From: Ascochyta rabiei
Lineage: Eukaryota > Ascomycota > Dothideomycetes > Pleosporales > Didymellaceae
Reading direction: 5' to 3'
DNA length: 64,000 nucleotides
Assembly (NCBI RefSeq): GCF_004011695.2
Contig: NC_082422.1
Coordinates: 124,001 to 188,000, forward strand
The notes under the pieces are model-generated. The model ran no database searches. It saw only the letters and a list, made by a program, of their open reading frames with translations, and was not told where the DNA came from. A program made the translations under genes and the position numbers. Positions 54,660 through 64,000 of the stretch are shown piece after piece; within the stretch, counting starts at the first letter, position 1, and every line of letters begins with the position of its first letter.

Positions 54660-56536
54660 ATGGAGTCCTTCGATTTGGTTATTGTGGGCGCAGGTAAGCT
54701 CGTTCTAGCTCCACAAGGCAAACCATCATTAATAGCTGATTGCAGGCATCCATGGCCTGATTACCTTGAAGACTTATCACGATATCCATCCGGATGGTTC
54801 GATATTGGTTATTGATAAAGAAAGATCGCTAGGGGGAGTGTGGGCCAAGGACAGGTTATACCCAGGCCTGCACACGAACAATCACTTCCGAACGTATGTT
54901 ACTTGTACTTAGAGGTCTCGTTAGAGCTGATCAATCACAGTTTTGAGGTAAGCCTACACTTGCACCCATTTAGCTGGGTGCTCAGATTCAACTCTAGTTC
55001 AGCGACTATCCTATGAAGACCGATGGCTTCAACCTGGCTGATGATCACATACCTGGAGAGCATGTCAACGAGTACCTCTGCGACTTTGCAAAAAGATTTG
55101 ATCTCTTAAAATTTGTGCGCTTCAATACTAGTGTTGAACTGGCCGTCGACAATGGACTCGCAGGATGGACGCTGACAGTAGCTGGGTTTTCCAATAACGA
55201 GGGGACAAAGATGGCTATCAAAACATCCAGGCTCATCGTGGCTACCGGACTGACCTCAGAGCCTTTCATGCCCACGCTTCGCGGAAGAGATGCATTCGAA
55301 GCCCCGATTTATCATACCAGCGAATTTGCTAGAATTGAAGGTGGTCTTGGAAGCTTCAACAAAGTCGTGTTGCTCAGTGGTGCAAAGTTCTCTTGGGACA
55401 TTGCATGTGCATACGCTTCAGCAGGCGTAAAAGTTGAATGGATCATTCGTGAATCCGGACACGGACCATGCTGGATGACGCCTCCTAGGCTTACACCTCT
55501 CAAAATTATCCCCGAGCTGCTTCTGCAAACAAGGCTGATTACCTGGCTCAGTCCCTGTATCTGGGACGATGGCTTCTCCTTCATTCGAAACTTTTTCCAG
55601 CAACACTGGCTCGGCCGCAAGATCGCGGACAAGTTTTTCGCGAAGATGCAGCACAGTATTGAAGAAAGCAACAAGTATCACGAAAACCCAGAAACAGCCA
55701 AATTGCACCCGTGGGATGATGTGTTCTTTATTGGTACCAATAGGGGCTTGTTGAACTACGATGTCGACTTCTTCGAGTTTGTACGGAACGGCTCGATCCA
55801 AGTTCACATTGCGGATATCACGAGACTCACGCGCAGAGCTGTGCACCTGTCTAACGGCGATGTTATCGAAGCGGATGTCCTCATATGTGGAACAGGGTGG
55901 AAAGATACTCCACAGATTGACTTTGTGACAGAGAGGGAACTTGGTCTTCCAGGTCACTTGCCATTGTCTGTGCAGCCATACATTGCAGCAGCTGATTCTA
56001 CGATTCTTGAAACTTGCCCAAAGCTCAAGAACCAGCCACCGTCTCGGAAAATCAGACCAATGGTCGAAGATGCTGTAGAGGCAATCCTGGAACCTTATCG
56101 TCTGCACCGGTTCATGGTGCCTCCAGCTTTCATTGACAACCGCACACTCGCTTTTGCAGGCGCGTATCGTAGTCCAGCGACGACCCTTATAGCCCAGACG
56201 CAAGCACTCTGGATCACAGCATTTTTCGATAACCAGATCCCAGACCTTGAAGCAGGCTTTGAACTCAATTCGGACCGCATAATGTACGAGACAGTCTTGC
56301 ACACCCAGTTTGGAAAGTGGCGCTACAGCAAAGGTTTTGGCGCTCGATTCCCAGAGCTGTGGTTTGACTGTCTGCCCTACGTCGATCTACTTTTGAAAGA
56401 TGTTGGGGTACCAAACCAGAGGAAAAAAAGCTGGTGGGCTGAGCGGTTCACACCATATATGCCAGCAGACTACATCGGCATCGTTGACGATTACATGGCT
56501 CTCAATGCGAGACGTTCTGTCCTAAGGCACAAATGA
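54660..56536 (+). CDS. FAD-dependent flavin-containing monooxygenase
   Basis: NADPH/FAD monooxygenase of the FMO type, oxidising soft nucleophiles or acting in secondary metabolism. Exons are 54660-54693, 54746-54893, 54941-54947 and 54998-56536, giving 575 aa. The FAD Rossmann motif VIVGAG|IHGLI spans intron 1. LVIDKERSLGGVWAKDRLYPGL is the second FAD-contact block. The third exon is only 7 bp (TTTTGAG) and joins HFRT to FEFSDYPMKTDGF, matching the usual FMO block T-F/Y-E-F-S-D. VILSGAKFSWDIACAYA-type (VVLLSGAKFSWDIACAYASA) is the NADPH site, where GxGxSG/GxGxxG is altered to SGAKFS. ADVLICGTGW is the FMO/BVMO-like ATG motif. The altered NADPH glycine motif means activity is uncertain. Confidence 0.9.
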
Positions 56537-57718
56537 AAGGCTGTCGATGAGATCATTTAGCGCTATAGTCTTTACCGAAATCGTGTCCAGTCGTATGGAG
56601 ATGCACTGCTTGTGGATTTACACGCAGACATTAGTACAGACATGACCAGACGAGGCTGGCGATACTATCGAAAAATTCTACGAGTTCGGACATACTGAGA
56701 AGTAAGACCATTCGGAAGTCAGTTTGATGCTAATCAAAAGTAAACTCAGACATCTTTGTCGCGTGTTCGCTCCTCAGTCCTCAGCACATCATTTTGCTCT
56801 TCGGATGCCATGGATTACTACGTTGTTGTTGCACCAATATCTAGACGAGCTCTTGGCTATAATATTGGTACCCTCCCTCAATTGCTTGCGCAATCTACAT
56901 ACATGATCCTAGAACCGGTCACTCTTCATGGTCTATCTTGACACAGCGGGCTCTATATGTCAGGAGACAGAGCACCCAAGCAACTCCGAGTGGCCGCACC
57001 GATCACAGCTGTCAGCTCATATAGCGAGGCTCCTACGATTTCAGCTCTTCAGGCTGAAAGCTAATGTTCTGTATGGCGGCCAATATCGTCTCAATCTACA
57101 GTCGGTAAGAAATCAAGGCATGTGCATTGACTGGAATCTTCCACATCTGTGACCCCGCAAACCGATATTAAGCGGGGTGTATTATATGTGCTTGGCTCGT
57201 ATCACTGAACAAGAACACCTCACGCGCACATGGCAGGGATGAAAGAAAACAAAGGACCCAAGCCCTATGTCACAGAATCATAAGCATTGTTTCATCGCAT
57301 CCGATTCGCTAACCCCGCACTTGCATTCACAATGGATGCCTGAAGCTATAGAATCCCGCGTTATTAACTCCACCATACACGTATATGCACTCGCTTCCAG
57401 TAGAAAGATAATCACCTGAGAGTGCGAAGAGATATGTTCGGGCTTCTCAATGGTTCAGTGTGTTTCACTGAAAGGATCCGCTAGATCCATACTCTCCAAG
57501 GCGGACACCACTCTGTCTTCCATTACTTCCGAAAATCTGTATCTACTAACGAGCTTCTATTGAATAGAACTTGGCAGTATGACTTTACTCTATCAAAGAT
57601 TCGTCTTTCCGGACAGGTGTGTGATGCTTTTGCTTCAGAAAGCATAAAGAAAGCACGTTTTCCCTCCGCAACATCTCCATCATCCAACATCTTCCCACTA
57701 TTCCCTGATCTTGTCAAG
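56537..57718. other. Intergenic region, promoter of the GH7 gene
   Basis: 1.2 kb with no supported gene. I did not see an obvious XlnR (GGCTAAA) cluster or carbon-repressor site array upstream of the cellobiohydrolase, though single CreA-like matches would not be distinguishable from chance. Confidence 0.5.
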
Positions 57719-59406
57719 ATGCCATCGGTTCTCGCTATGAAGGTTATCGTAGCGTTTTTTGCCTCGGGAACCTCTGCCTGGGTCATTGGAACTCAGCAGA
57801 CCGAAACCCATCCCAAGCTGACCTGGCAGCGCTGCACTGGCAAAGGCGGTACCAGCTGTTCGAACGTGAATGGCGAGATTACCATTGACGCCAACTGGCG
57901 CTGGTGCTTTCAACCCACCTCTCTATCCCTGTATCTGCTGACACCTGCAGGCTCCATGACAAATCAGCTAACAGCTACACCAACTGCTACGATGGCAATG
58001 AATGGAACAAATCTCTGTGCCCTACGAATTCAGCATGCACCACGAACTGCGCCATTGAGGGCTCTGACTACAGCGGTACCTATGGAATCACAACCTCTGG
58101 TAATGCGCTCAACCTCAAATTCATTACCAAGGGCCAATACTCTACGAACATCGGCAGTCGTACATACTTAATGCGCGATACAAACACATACGAGATGTTC
58201 AAGCTTATCGGCAATGAGTTCAGTTTTGACGTCGACATGTCTCAACTCCCTTGCGGTCTGAACGGAGCACTTTACTTCGTATCGATGCCTGAAAAAGGGC
58301 AGGGTACGCCCGGTGCAAAGTATGGAACTGGTGAGCTACACAGTTCTTGCGCTTTGATTGTCTTACTGACATGTGATGCTTTCAAGGTTACTGCGACGCT
58401 CAGTGCGCTCGCGACCTCAAGTACATCAACGGGCAGTGAGTCAGCATCTACAATGCTCAAACAAAGACAAGATACTGATGTCGATCAGAGCTAATGCGGA
58501 AGGCTGGCAGCCGTCTGATAACGATCAAAATGCCGGCGTCGGCAAGAAAGGCGCATGCTGGTGAGTAACACGTAAGAGAAGCAACAACTTCCAAACTAAC
58601 GCGAGCAAGCGCTGAGATGGATGTCTGGGAGGCAAACTCCATCTCTACGGCTTTGACCCCTCATTCCTGTCAACCCGAAGGTTACAGTGTCTGTGAGGAT
58701 GCAACGTGCGGAGGCACTTACTCCCTCGACCGCTATGCTGGCTCTTGCGACGCGAACGGCTGTGACTTCAACCCGTACCGTGTGGGCGCTAAAAACTTCT
58801 ACGGCAAAGGCAAGACTGTCGATACCTCCAAGAAGATGACCGTGGTCACCCAGTTCGTCGGTTCCGGCAGTACGCTCTCAGAGTTGAAGCGTTTCTATGT
58901 GCAAGGCGGCAAGGTCATCCCTCAGCCGCAGCCCACTATCCCAGGAATGACAGGCAACAGTATTACGCAAAAGTGGTGCGACACCCAGCAGAAGGTGTTT
59001 AAGGAAGATGTCTACCCATTCAATAAGTTTGGTGGTATGGCGTCTATGGGCAAGGTAAGTTCTTTGTCATCCAACCTACTCATGATTCTTACATTAAAGT
59101 AGGCTATGGCTGAAGGCATGACCCTTGTCATGTCACTCTGGGATGACCACTATGCGAACATGCTCTGGTAAGTAGAAGTTCTGTCGTGTGGTGACTGTCC
59201 TGAAGCTTACTGAATACAACAGGCTGGATTCGAGCTACCCAACCGACAAAGACGTCAGTCAGCCCGGTGTAGCTCGTGGCGAGTGTCCTACTTCATCTGG
59301 CGAGCCTTCTGATGTCGAGGCTCAATACCCGAACGCTCAGGTCGCGTTCTCGAACATCAGGTTTGGTCCTATTGGCTCGACCTTCGCTCAGCCTGCAGGC
59401 ACTTAA
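57719..59406 (+). CDS. GH7 cellobiohydrolase, secreted, no cellulose-binding module
   Basis: Reducing-end cellobiohydrolase that attacks crystalline cellulose. Seven exons: 57719-57903, 57951-58330, 58387-58435, 58489-58560, 58610-59054, 59103-59167 and 59223-59406, giving 459 aa. [20 protein letters not shown] is the signal peptide (an ATG at 57719 precedes it by six residues and an ATG at 57737 is an alternative). The mature start [20 protein letters not shown] is the GH7 N-terminus. The catalytic motif is EMDVWEANS with Glu231 (nucleophile), Asp233 and Glu236 (acid/base). [18 protein letters not shown] ([15 protein letters not shown]) and [21 protein letters not shown] are GH7 landmarks. 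The protein ends ...[14 protein letters not shown] with no linker or CBM1. Every splice join restores a conserved GH7 segment. Confidence 0.93.
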
Positions 59407-59998
59407 ACGCAGTATGGCGTTGGCCCAGTCCATCTTCGAGAGATGTGGGCGTTTGTTTGGTGCAGCCTATGACTCTTGCTCTCTATAACAATGGTGGAGG
59501 ATGGCTTTCGTATGTAGCTGACCGCGTGTTGGCGTCCGTTCACTTGACAACAACGGAGGAGAAGGTAAAGGAATACAAATTCGCTCGCTGTCATACACGT
59601 GCTCAGTTGCCCAAGATACCAAGCCTCTGTCACTACTTTCATGCAGGTGCTTACATGAAATAACACGCTGATCGTGGCGAACAAAGTTGTTCGGTTGTCT
59701 CACGTTGCACGAGTCGGCGTTTTAATTGGTTTGTATGACGTCGGAGTGCGGCTCCTTTGAGCAGGAGCAAACCTCGGTCGGTGTCAATGAGGACGCGAAA
59801 ACACCAACAACAATTCAGCATCGAGACATGACGCTTTTCTCGTCCATGGATAATGATACATGTGCAGATCAAGGGCCGCTGATGGGCCCAGGTCTAGTCG
59901 CCGTGCGAAAACGCACAGCATATCCGGCTTGATAAGAGCGAGGCCTCCGCGCTCTCCGTGACCTTAGGCTGCTCATTCGACCTCGCAGCATTCTAACG
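59407..59998. other. Intergenic region between GH7 and phytase genes
   Basis: 592 bp, no gene seen. It should hold the 3' UTR of the cellobiohydrolase and the phytase promoter. Confidence 0.55.
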
Positions 59999-62308
59999 AT
60001 GAAGAAGACATTCACAAAAAGCCTTACGTGGGCGGCAGCCTTGCTCCCTGCTGCATTGGCGCAGAACGCGACCATCAGTCTCGCCCCAGCCGCCACCGGC
60101 TTTGACTCTGACAACGCAGCGCTGATCTACGCATCGTCCCCAATTCTGCTCGCAAATGACGGCAGTGCAGCAGATGGCGGCTTTCGCACTTTTGCGGCCT
60201 CGAATTCGACAAACTCAACTTCAATTGCTGAGCGCTCGCACGAAAGGTCCGGACGCACCAAAATCGCGGTCCCCATCTACGACGTCGGTGGTCGAGATGT
60301 TATCTTCAACATCCCTTCGCCCAATTCAATAATCAGAGCTTACGACGTAGTAAGTGGAAGTGAGATTGGAGGTTCGCGGAAGTATCAACTTGGTGACTGG
60401 AGCGTAGCCCGGAATTGGCGTAGTCATACAAGCGGCGCGAACTACGTGTTCTTATTTGGCAAGAAGGCGGTGGTTCAGTTCTTGGTTAAGGGTGGGGGCA
60501 ATGAAGTGCAGATTCTCGAGGTAAGAAAGAATGTTGCTAGAACTGACTGCAAGCTGAAATCTGAGCAGGTGCAAACTTTCGCAATACCTATCGAGGGCGA
60601 GACAGCCACTGTTCTTCCAAATGGACAAATTTTCTTTTCTGGCGGCGAAGGCGAAACTCTGTACTCTTTCCAAGCTTCAGAGAGTATTGAAGCACCTGAT
60701 ATTCGCACCGTAGGAGAAGATCTCAAGATTCAAGGCCTCAGCGCATACCACAGCAACTCGACCGACTACCTTCTGGTGGCACACGATGATGTCATCGATC
60801 TCTACGATGCTAGCTTTAGCCCTAAGGGTTCGGTTAGTCTGGAAGGCATCTCGGAGCTCTCTATTGGAGGTGATATTTCAGTCCTTCAAGCTGCGTCGAC
60901 CGACTACCCCTTCGGCGCCATTGCACTTGCTTTTGAGGGAGAAGACGACACTGGCGTTGCCATTGGGTCTCTGAGTAGCGTTCTCACGTCACTTGGCATC
61001 CAGGCAAACACCGACTTCGACCCTCATACCAAGTCGTGCGGATACTGTACAAGCCCCATCTCCGACGCATGCTCGAACAGCGGCTTTTCTCAGGGTAACA
61101 GCACTTGCGGCTGCTTTGCTGGCTTTGCCGGTGCGGACTGCTCACAGACCACGTGCCAGAACGACTGTTCTGGACACGGCAGCTGTGATGGTCCGAACGT
61201 GTGCAAGTGTGAGGTTGGCTGGGCAGGTCCTGATTGCTCGTTCGTAGCCGTCAAGGCCAAGTATGAGACCGAGGCCAATGGCGGTGATGGTGACGACCCA
61301 GCTGTGTGGATTCATCCTACGCAGCCAGATCAGAGCCGGATCATCACTACCACCAAGTCGCAGGGTGGCGAAGGCTTTGGTGTATTTGATCTTGGAGGAA
61401 AACTGCTGCAACATTCGACCGCGCAGGAACCTAACAATGTTGACATTATTTATGGTCTTCCCATCGGCAACAGCACCGTCGACCTTGCATATGCTGCCTG
61501 CCGTGGCGATAACACTCTTTGGTAGGTCTAATCCAACTTGCAAAAAGTCGGTTTGCATACTAATCTCCACAGCCTGGTGGAAGTGGCTAGCGATGGCTCA
61601 CTCAAGAACATTACTGGGGGCATACAGACTCTCCCGGAGGACTACGAGCCATATGGATCTTGCACGTACCGCTCTTCGAAAACCCAAAAGCAGTATCTGT
61701 TTGTGAACAACAAAAAGGCCGAATACCTTCAATACGAACTCTCCGCAGCCACTAACGGCATTCTCCAGACATCCCTTGTCCGCAACTTCACCGGTGGCTC
61801 AGGTGGACAAGTTGAAGGCTGTGTTGCCGACGAAGCAGCGGGCTATATCTTTCTCGGCGAAGAACCGACCGGCATTTGGCGCTACGATGCCGAGCCCGAC
61901 GCGTCCAACGAGGGTTTCCAGTTCGCCAAAGTGGGCGACAACGGCTTGCACGCCGACGTTGAAGGACTGACGCTTGTACCTGCCAAGAACGGCACGGGAG
62001 GCTACATCATGGTGTCCAGCCAGGGCATCAGCGCGTATCTTGTATACGAGCGTGCGCCGCCGCATAAATACGTATCGACCTTCACCATTGTTGACAACGA
62101 AGAAAAGGGCATCGACCACGTCACGAACACAGACGGGCTTACAGCTGTAGGCAACAGGCTGAATGCCGACTTTCCCTACGGCCTGATCGTCACGCACGAC
62201 GATGCAAATGAGCTCGCAGAGGGCGGCACCAGCGCCGAAGCGAGCTTCAAACTAACCAGCCTGGTCGACGTGCTGGGAGAGGAAAAGGCAAAAGCGCTGG
62301 GGTACTAA
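59999..62308 (+). CDS. Secreted beta-propeller phytase with EGF-like modules
   Basis: Calcium-dependent phytase fold (3-phytase domain) releasing phosphate from phytate outside the cell. Exons are 59999-60520, 60569-61521 and 61573-62308, giving 736 aa. MKKTFTKSLTWAAALLPAALA is the signal peptide. An N-terminal propeller-like half (to about residue 325) is followed by a Cys-rich region (about residues 330-400) with two EGF-like modules, the second being CQNDCSGHGSCDGPNVCKC-type. The C-terminal phytase propeller has DPAVWIHPTQPDQSRIITT, NNVDIIYGLPIG, GQVEGCVADEAAGYIFLGEE, GLHADVEGLTLVP and GLTAVGNRLNADFPYGLIVTHD. Intron 1 is 48 bp and keeps the frame, so a retained form would add 16 residues. 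The TDGLTA...FPxGLxVxHD block is characteristic of 3-phytases. Confidence 0.9.
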
Positions 62309-62416
62309 ACACGTCAAAGCAGAGAACACGGTTTGAATAGCACATGGCAAATAGCTGACCTAGCTTTGTTTTTAAATTCATCCACTTTGTGGACATGTCC
62401 CATCACCTGAGGGTAC

Positions 62417-62713
62417 CTAGCAATTTACACACCAAAAATGCCCACAAGTCACACACCGCGCCGGATGCTCAACCGTGGTGTTTGCCGCGCCGCAACAGCA
62501 TCGCCACACCGTACCGCTATGATCTACCATGTTCAATGCACCTGCCTTGCGCGTATCGACTAGCATCTCTGCTGATGTGTTGGTCGAGAGAGAAGAAGAG
62601 GGAAGCGTTAGGCACAGCATTTTTAGTCGCTTGGGGGTTTGGAGGTTTTGTTCTATGTTATGGGGCAGTGGGTAGTGGGCTTTGTAGTTGTGCGGGTGGT
62701 GTTGTGCGTGCAC
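62417..62713 (-). CDS. Small hypothetical protein with Cys-rich zinc-ribbon-like C-terminus
   Basis: 98 codons. The C-terminal ~30 residues, VWRCCCGAANTT then RCVTCGHFWCVNC, have the spaced Cys pairs and aromatic residue of a small zinc ribbon seen at the end of many fungal hypothetical proteins. The rest is low complexity. Start could be any of several Met. No splice evidence. May be a partial or non-functional gene. Confidence 0.4.
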   Translation of the reverse strand: MHAQHHPHNYKAHYPLPHNIEQNLQTPKRLKMLCLTLPSSSLSTNTSAEMLVDTRKAGALNMVDHSGTVWRCCCGAANTTVEHPARCVTCGHFWCVNC

Positions 62714-63102
62714 GGTATTGGGGGCGTGATGTGTGGGTGGGTGTAGGGCGCTGTGAAGGAGCGGGTTGGTGAGTGTGGCTTCGTGCTGTGACTACATAGT
62801 GTTGCTTTGTTAGTCACCGATTAGTGTCTAGGGTACAGAATTTCCTGTATTTGTTTTTGCAGTGTGAGAGCACGGGATGCGTGTACTTGTCGTGCGCTCT
62901 TGTCGTGCGCTATACTTTGGACTTGGGGGTCTGCGAGAAGCATTGGCAACGTATCAACATGAGGGAATCTTGACGTTGCTCTTTGAACAAAGCGATGCTG
63001 GCTTTCGCAGTGGTTTTTCTGGGGGTACCACCACCACTGCATAGCACGGCGTCTAGTTCTGGTCGTACCCTCGACATTATTGTTCGGTCTAGGGTATCTC
63101 AA

Positions 63103-64000
63103 TCACCGCTTTGTTGTATCATCTTCCAGGCTCAAGCTCTCGACCTGGCGCGCGCCATCGACATCCACCTCTCCTAGCCCTACCAGTCCGACCAGCGCTT
63201 CATCGTCAATGACGTCTCGCATCGCCGGCTTGGAGCCAGGCTGCTGTCCATGCGCAGCGGCTAGTCTAAGCTCAGCAATCTTTGCGTCGTCGTATTTTGT
63301 GAATACTCTCTGGTTCTTTTTCTCGGGCTTGGCGTGTTCCTCGGCTTTGAATTGGTAGCCTCTGACTCTGGGGCCTTGTCCTGTCTTCTCGGGCAGTGTA
63401 GACTCGTAGTATCGCTCAAAGGCGGTGACGTCGGCGTCGAATGTGTCTGCGTCGATGGACTTGCGCACGCCGGCGAAGAAGGAAGAGAGCACGGCGTGGT
63501 TGTGAACTTGGATCAACACCCATCCCAACATTTCCTTGGCAGCGAGGAGGTGCTGGATGTATGCTCTGTGGTGTTTTTTGCAGGCGTAGCACTCGCACCC
63601 CTCGCTTAGTGGCGTGACCGAGGTAGCATGTACGTCTGACCACATATCTAGTCCTAAGTCTTGCCGGGAGCTGGAAGTGGTGTCTTTTGGGGCTGCAGGG
63701 AAGGTGAAATTCAGCGCAATACCGGCATCCGTTGCATCTGTCAGGAATGGAACGGTGAAGATATCCATACCTAATCCTGCCTGGCGCAGGATTTCCTGCG
63801 GGCTGGCGGGCGCATGGAAGGAGAGGCGCGGCAAGCGGTGCAGTTCTTCAGGCAGGTCATCGAGCAGGTAGGCCTCGTAGATGGCGACGCCAGAAATCTT
63901 GTCGGCCATATCGTCGACTAGGTGTTCGAGGTACCAGCTCTGCAGGTCGCGGTCGATGGGCAGAATGGGCGCGAAAATGCTCCAGCTGGGCTCTTCTTCG
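63103..64000 (-). CDS. Queuine tRNA-ribosyltransferase accessory subunit 2 (5' part off window)
   Basis: Partner subunit of eukaryotic tRNA-guanine transglycosylase, which places queuine at position 34 of GUN anticodon tRNAs. The frame is open from the window edge (reading EEEPSWSIFAPILPID) to TGA at 63105-63103, about 298 residues of the C-terminal half. The TGT-type zinc site is seen as CECYACKKHHRAYIQHLLAA, continuing KEMLGWVLIQVHNHAVLSSFF, the hallmark block of the family. DMWSDVHATSVTPLSEGCECY precedes it. The C-terminal tail is poorly conserved. Subunit 2 rather than the catalytic subunit 1 is inferred from the SVTPLSEGCECYACKKH context and lack of the catalytic region, which may lie off-window, so the distinction is moderate. 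Confidence 0.85.
   Translation of the reverse strand, partial: EEEPSWSIFAPILPIDRDLQSWYLEHLVDDMADKISGVAIYEAYLLDDLPEELHRLPRLSFHAPASPQEILRQAGLGMDIFTVPFLTDATDAGIALNFTFPAAPKDTTSSSRQDLGLDMWSDVHATSVTPLSEGCECYACKKHHRAYIQHLLAAKEMLGWVLIQVHNHAVLSSFFAGVRKSIDADTFDADVTAFERYYESTLPEKTGQGPRVRGYQFKAEEHAKPEKKNQRVFTKYDDAKIAELRLAAAHGQQPGSKPAMRDVIDDEALVGLVGLGEVDVDGARQVESLSLEDDTTKR

Overview
The window is nuclear DNA of a filamentous ascomycete (Pezizomycotina, most likely Dothideomycetes; the class is an inference). The evidence is densely packed genes on both strands, short GT-AG introns (mostly 46-120 bp) with CTRAC-like branch points, and typical fungal gene families: WD40-type inositol 5-phosphatase, GID7, NmrA, UstYa, PTR2, GH7, GH1 and a fungal-type SPC3. 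I rebuilt exon-intron structures by hand from splice signals and reading-frame continuity. All gene identities come from recognising protein families in the translation; no database was searched.

Region 1 (1-14.7 kb) is mostly housekeeping: a WD40/inositol polyphosphate 5-phosphatase (cut by the left edge), a CHY zinc-finger (Hot13-like) protein, proteasome subunit alpha-4, mitochondrial D-2-hydroxyglutarate dehydrogenase, a secreted amidohydrolase/decarboxylase-like protein, methylenetetrahydrofolate reductase, a small secreted protein and a PPIL1-like cyclophilin. Region 2 (15-22 kb) is accessory. It holds a broken short-chain dehydrogenase, a UstYa-family (DUF3328) gene and, divergently transcribed from it, a small secreted precursor with two near-identical Kex2-flanked repeats, then a PTR2 peptide transporter. 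This looks like a compact candidate RiPP (dikaritin-like) locus and is the most interesting part of the window.

Region 3 (23-44 kb) has a trypsin-fold protease, the GID7/WDR26 homologue, a secreted GH1 beta-glucosidase, an uncharacterised nucleotidyltransferase-like protein, a Vps75/SET histone chaperone, an ankyrin-tailed L-asparaginase, an NmrA-like regulator, mitoribosomal protein bL19m and signal peptidase subunit Spc3. Region 4 (44-54.6 kb) is gene-poor, partly AT-rich and degenerate. It contains an SDR and a secreted carboxylesterase in tail-to-tail arrangement and two TA-flanked inverted-repeat elements (MITEs). Region 5 (54.6-64 kb) carries a flavin monooxygenase, a GH7 cellobiohydrolase, a beta-propeller phytase with EGF-like modules, a small Cys-rich ORF and the C-terminal part of queuine tRNA-ribosyltransferase accessory subunit 2 (cut by the right edge).

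Simple-sequence tracts and minisatellites are frequent in promoters. I saw no tRNA, rRNA or CRISPR array.
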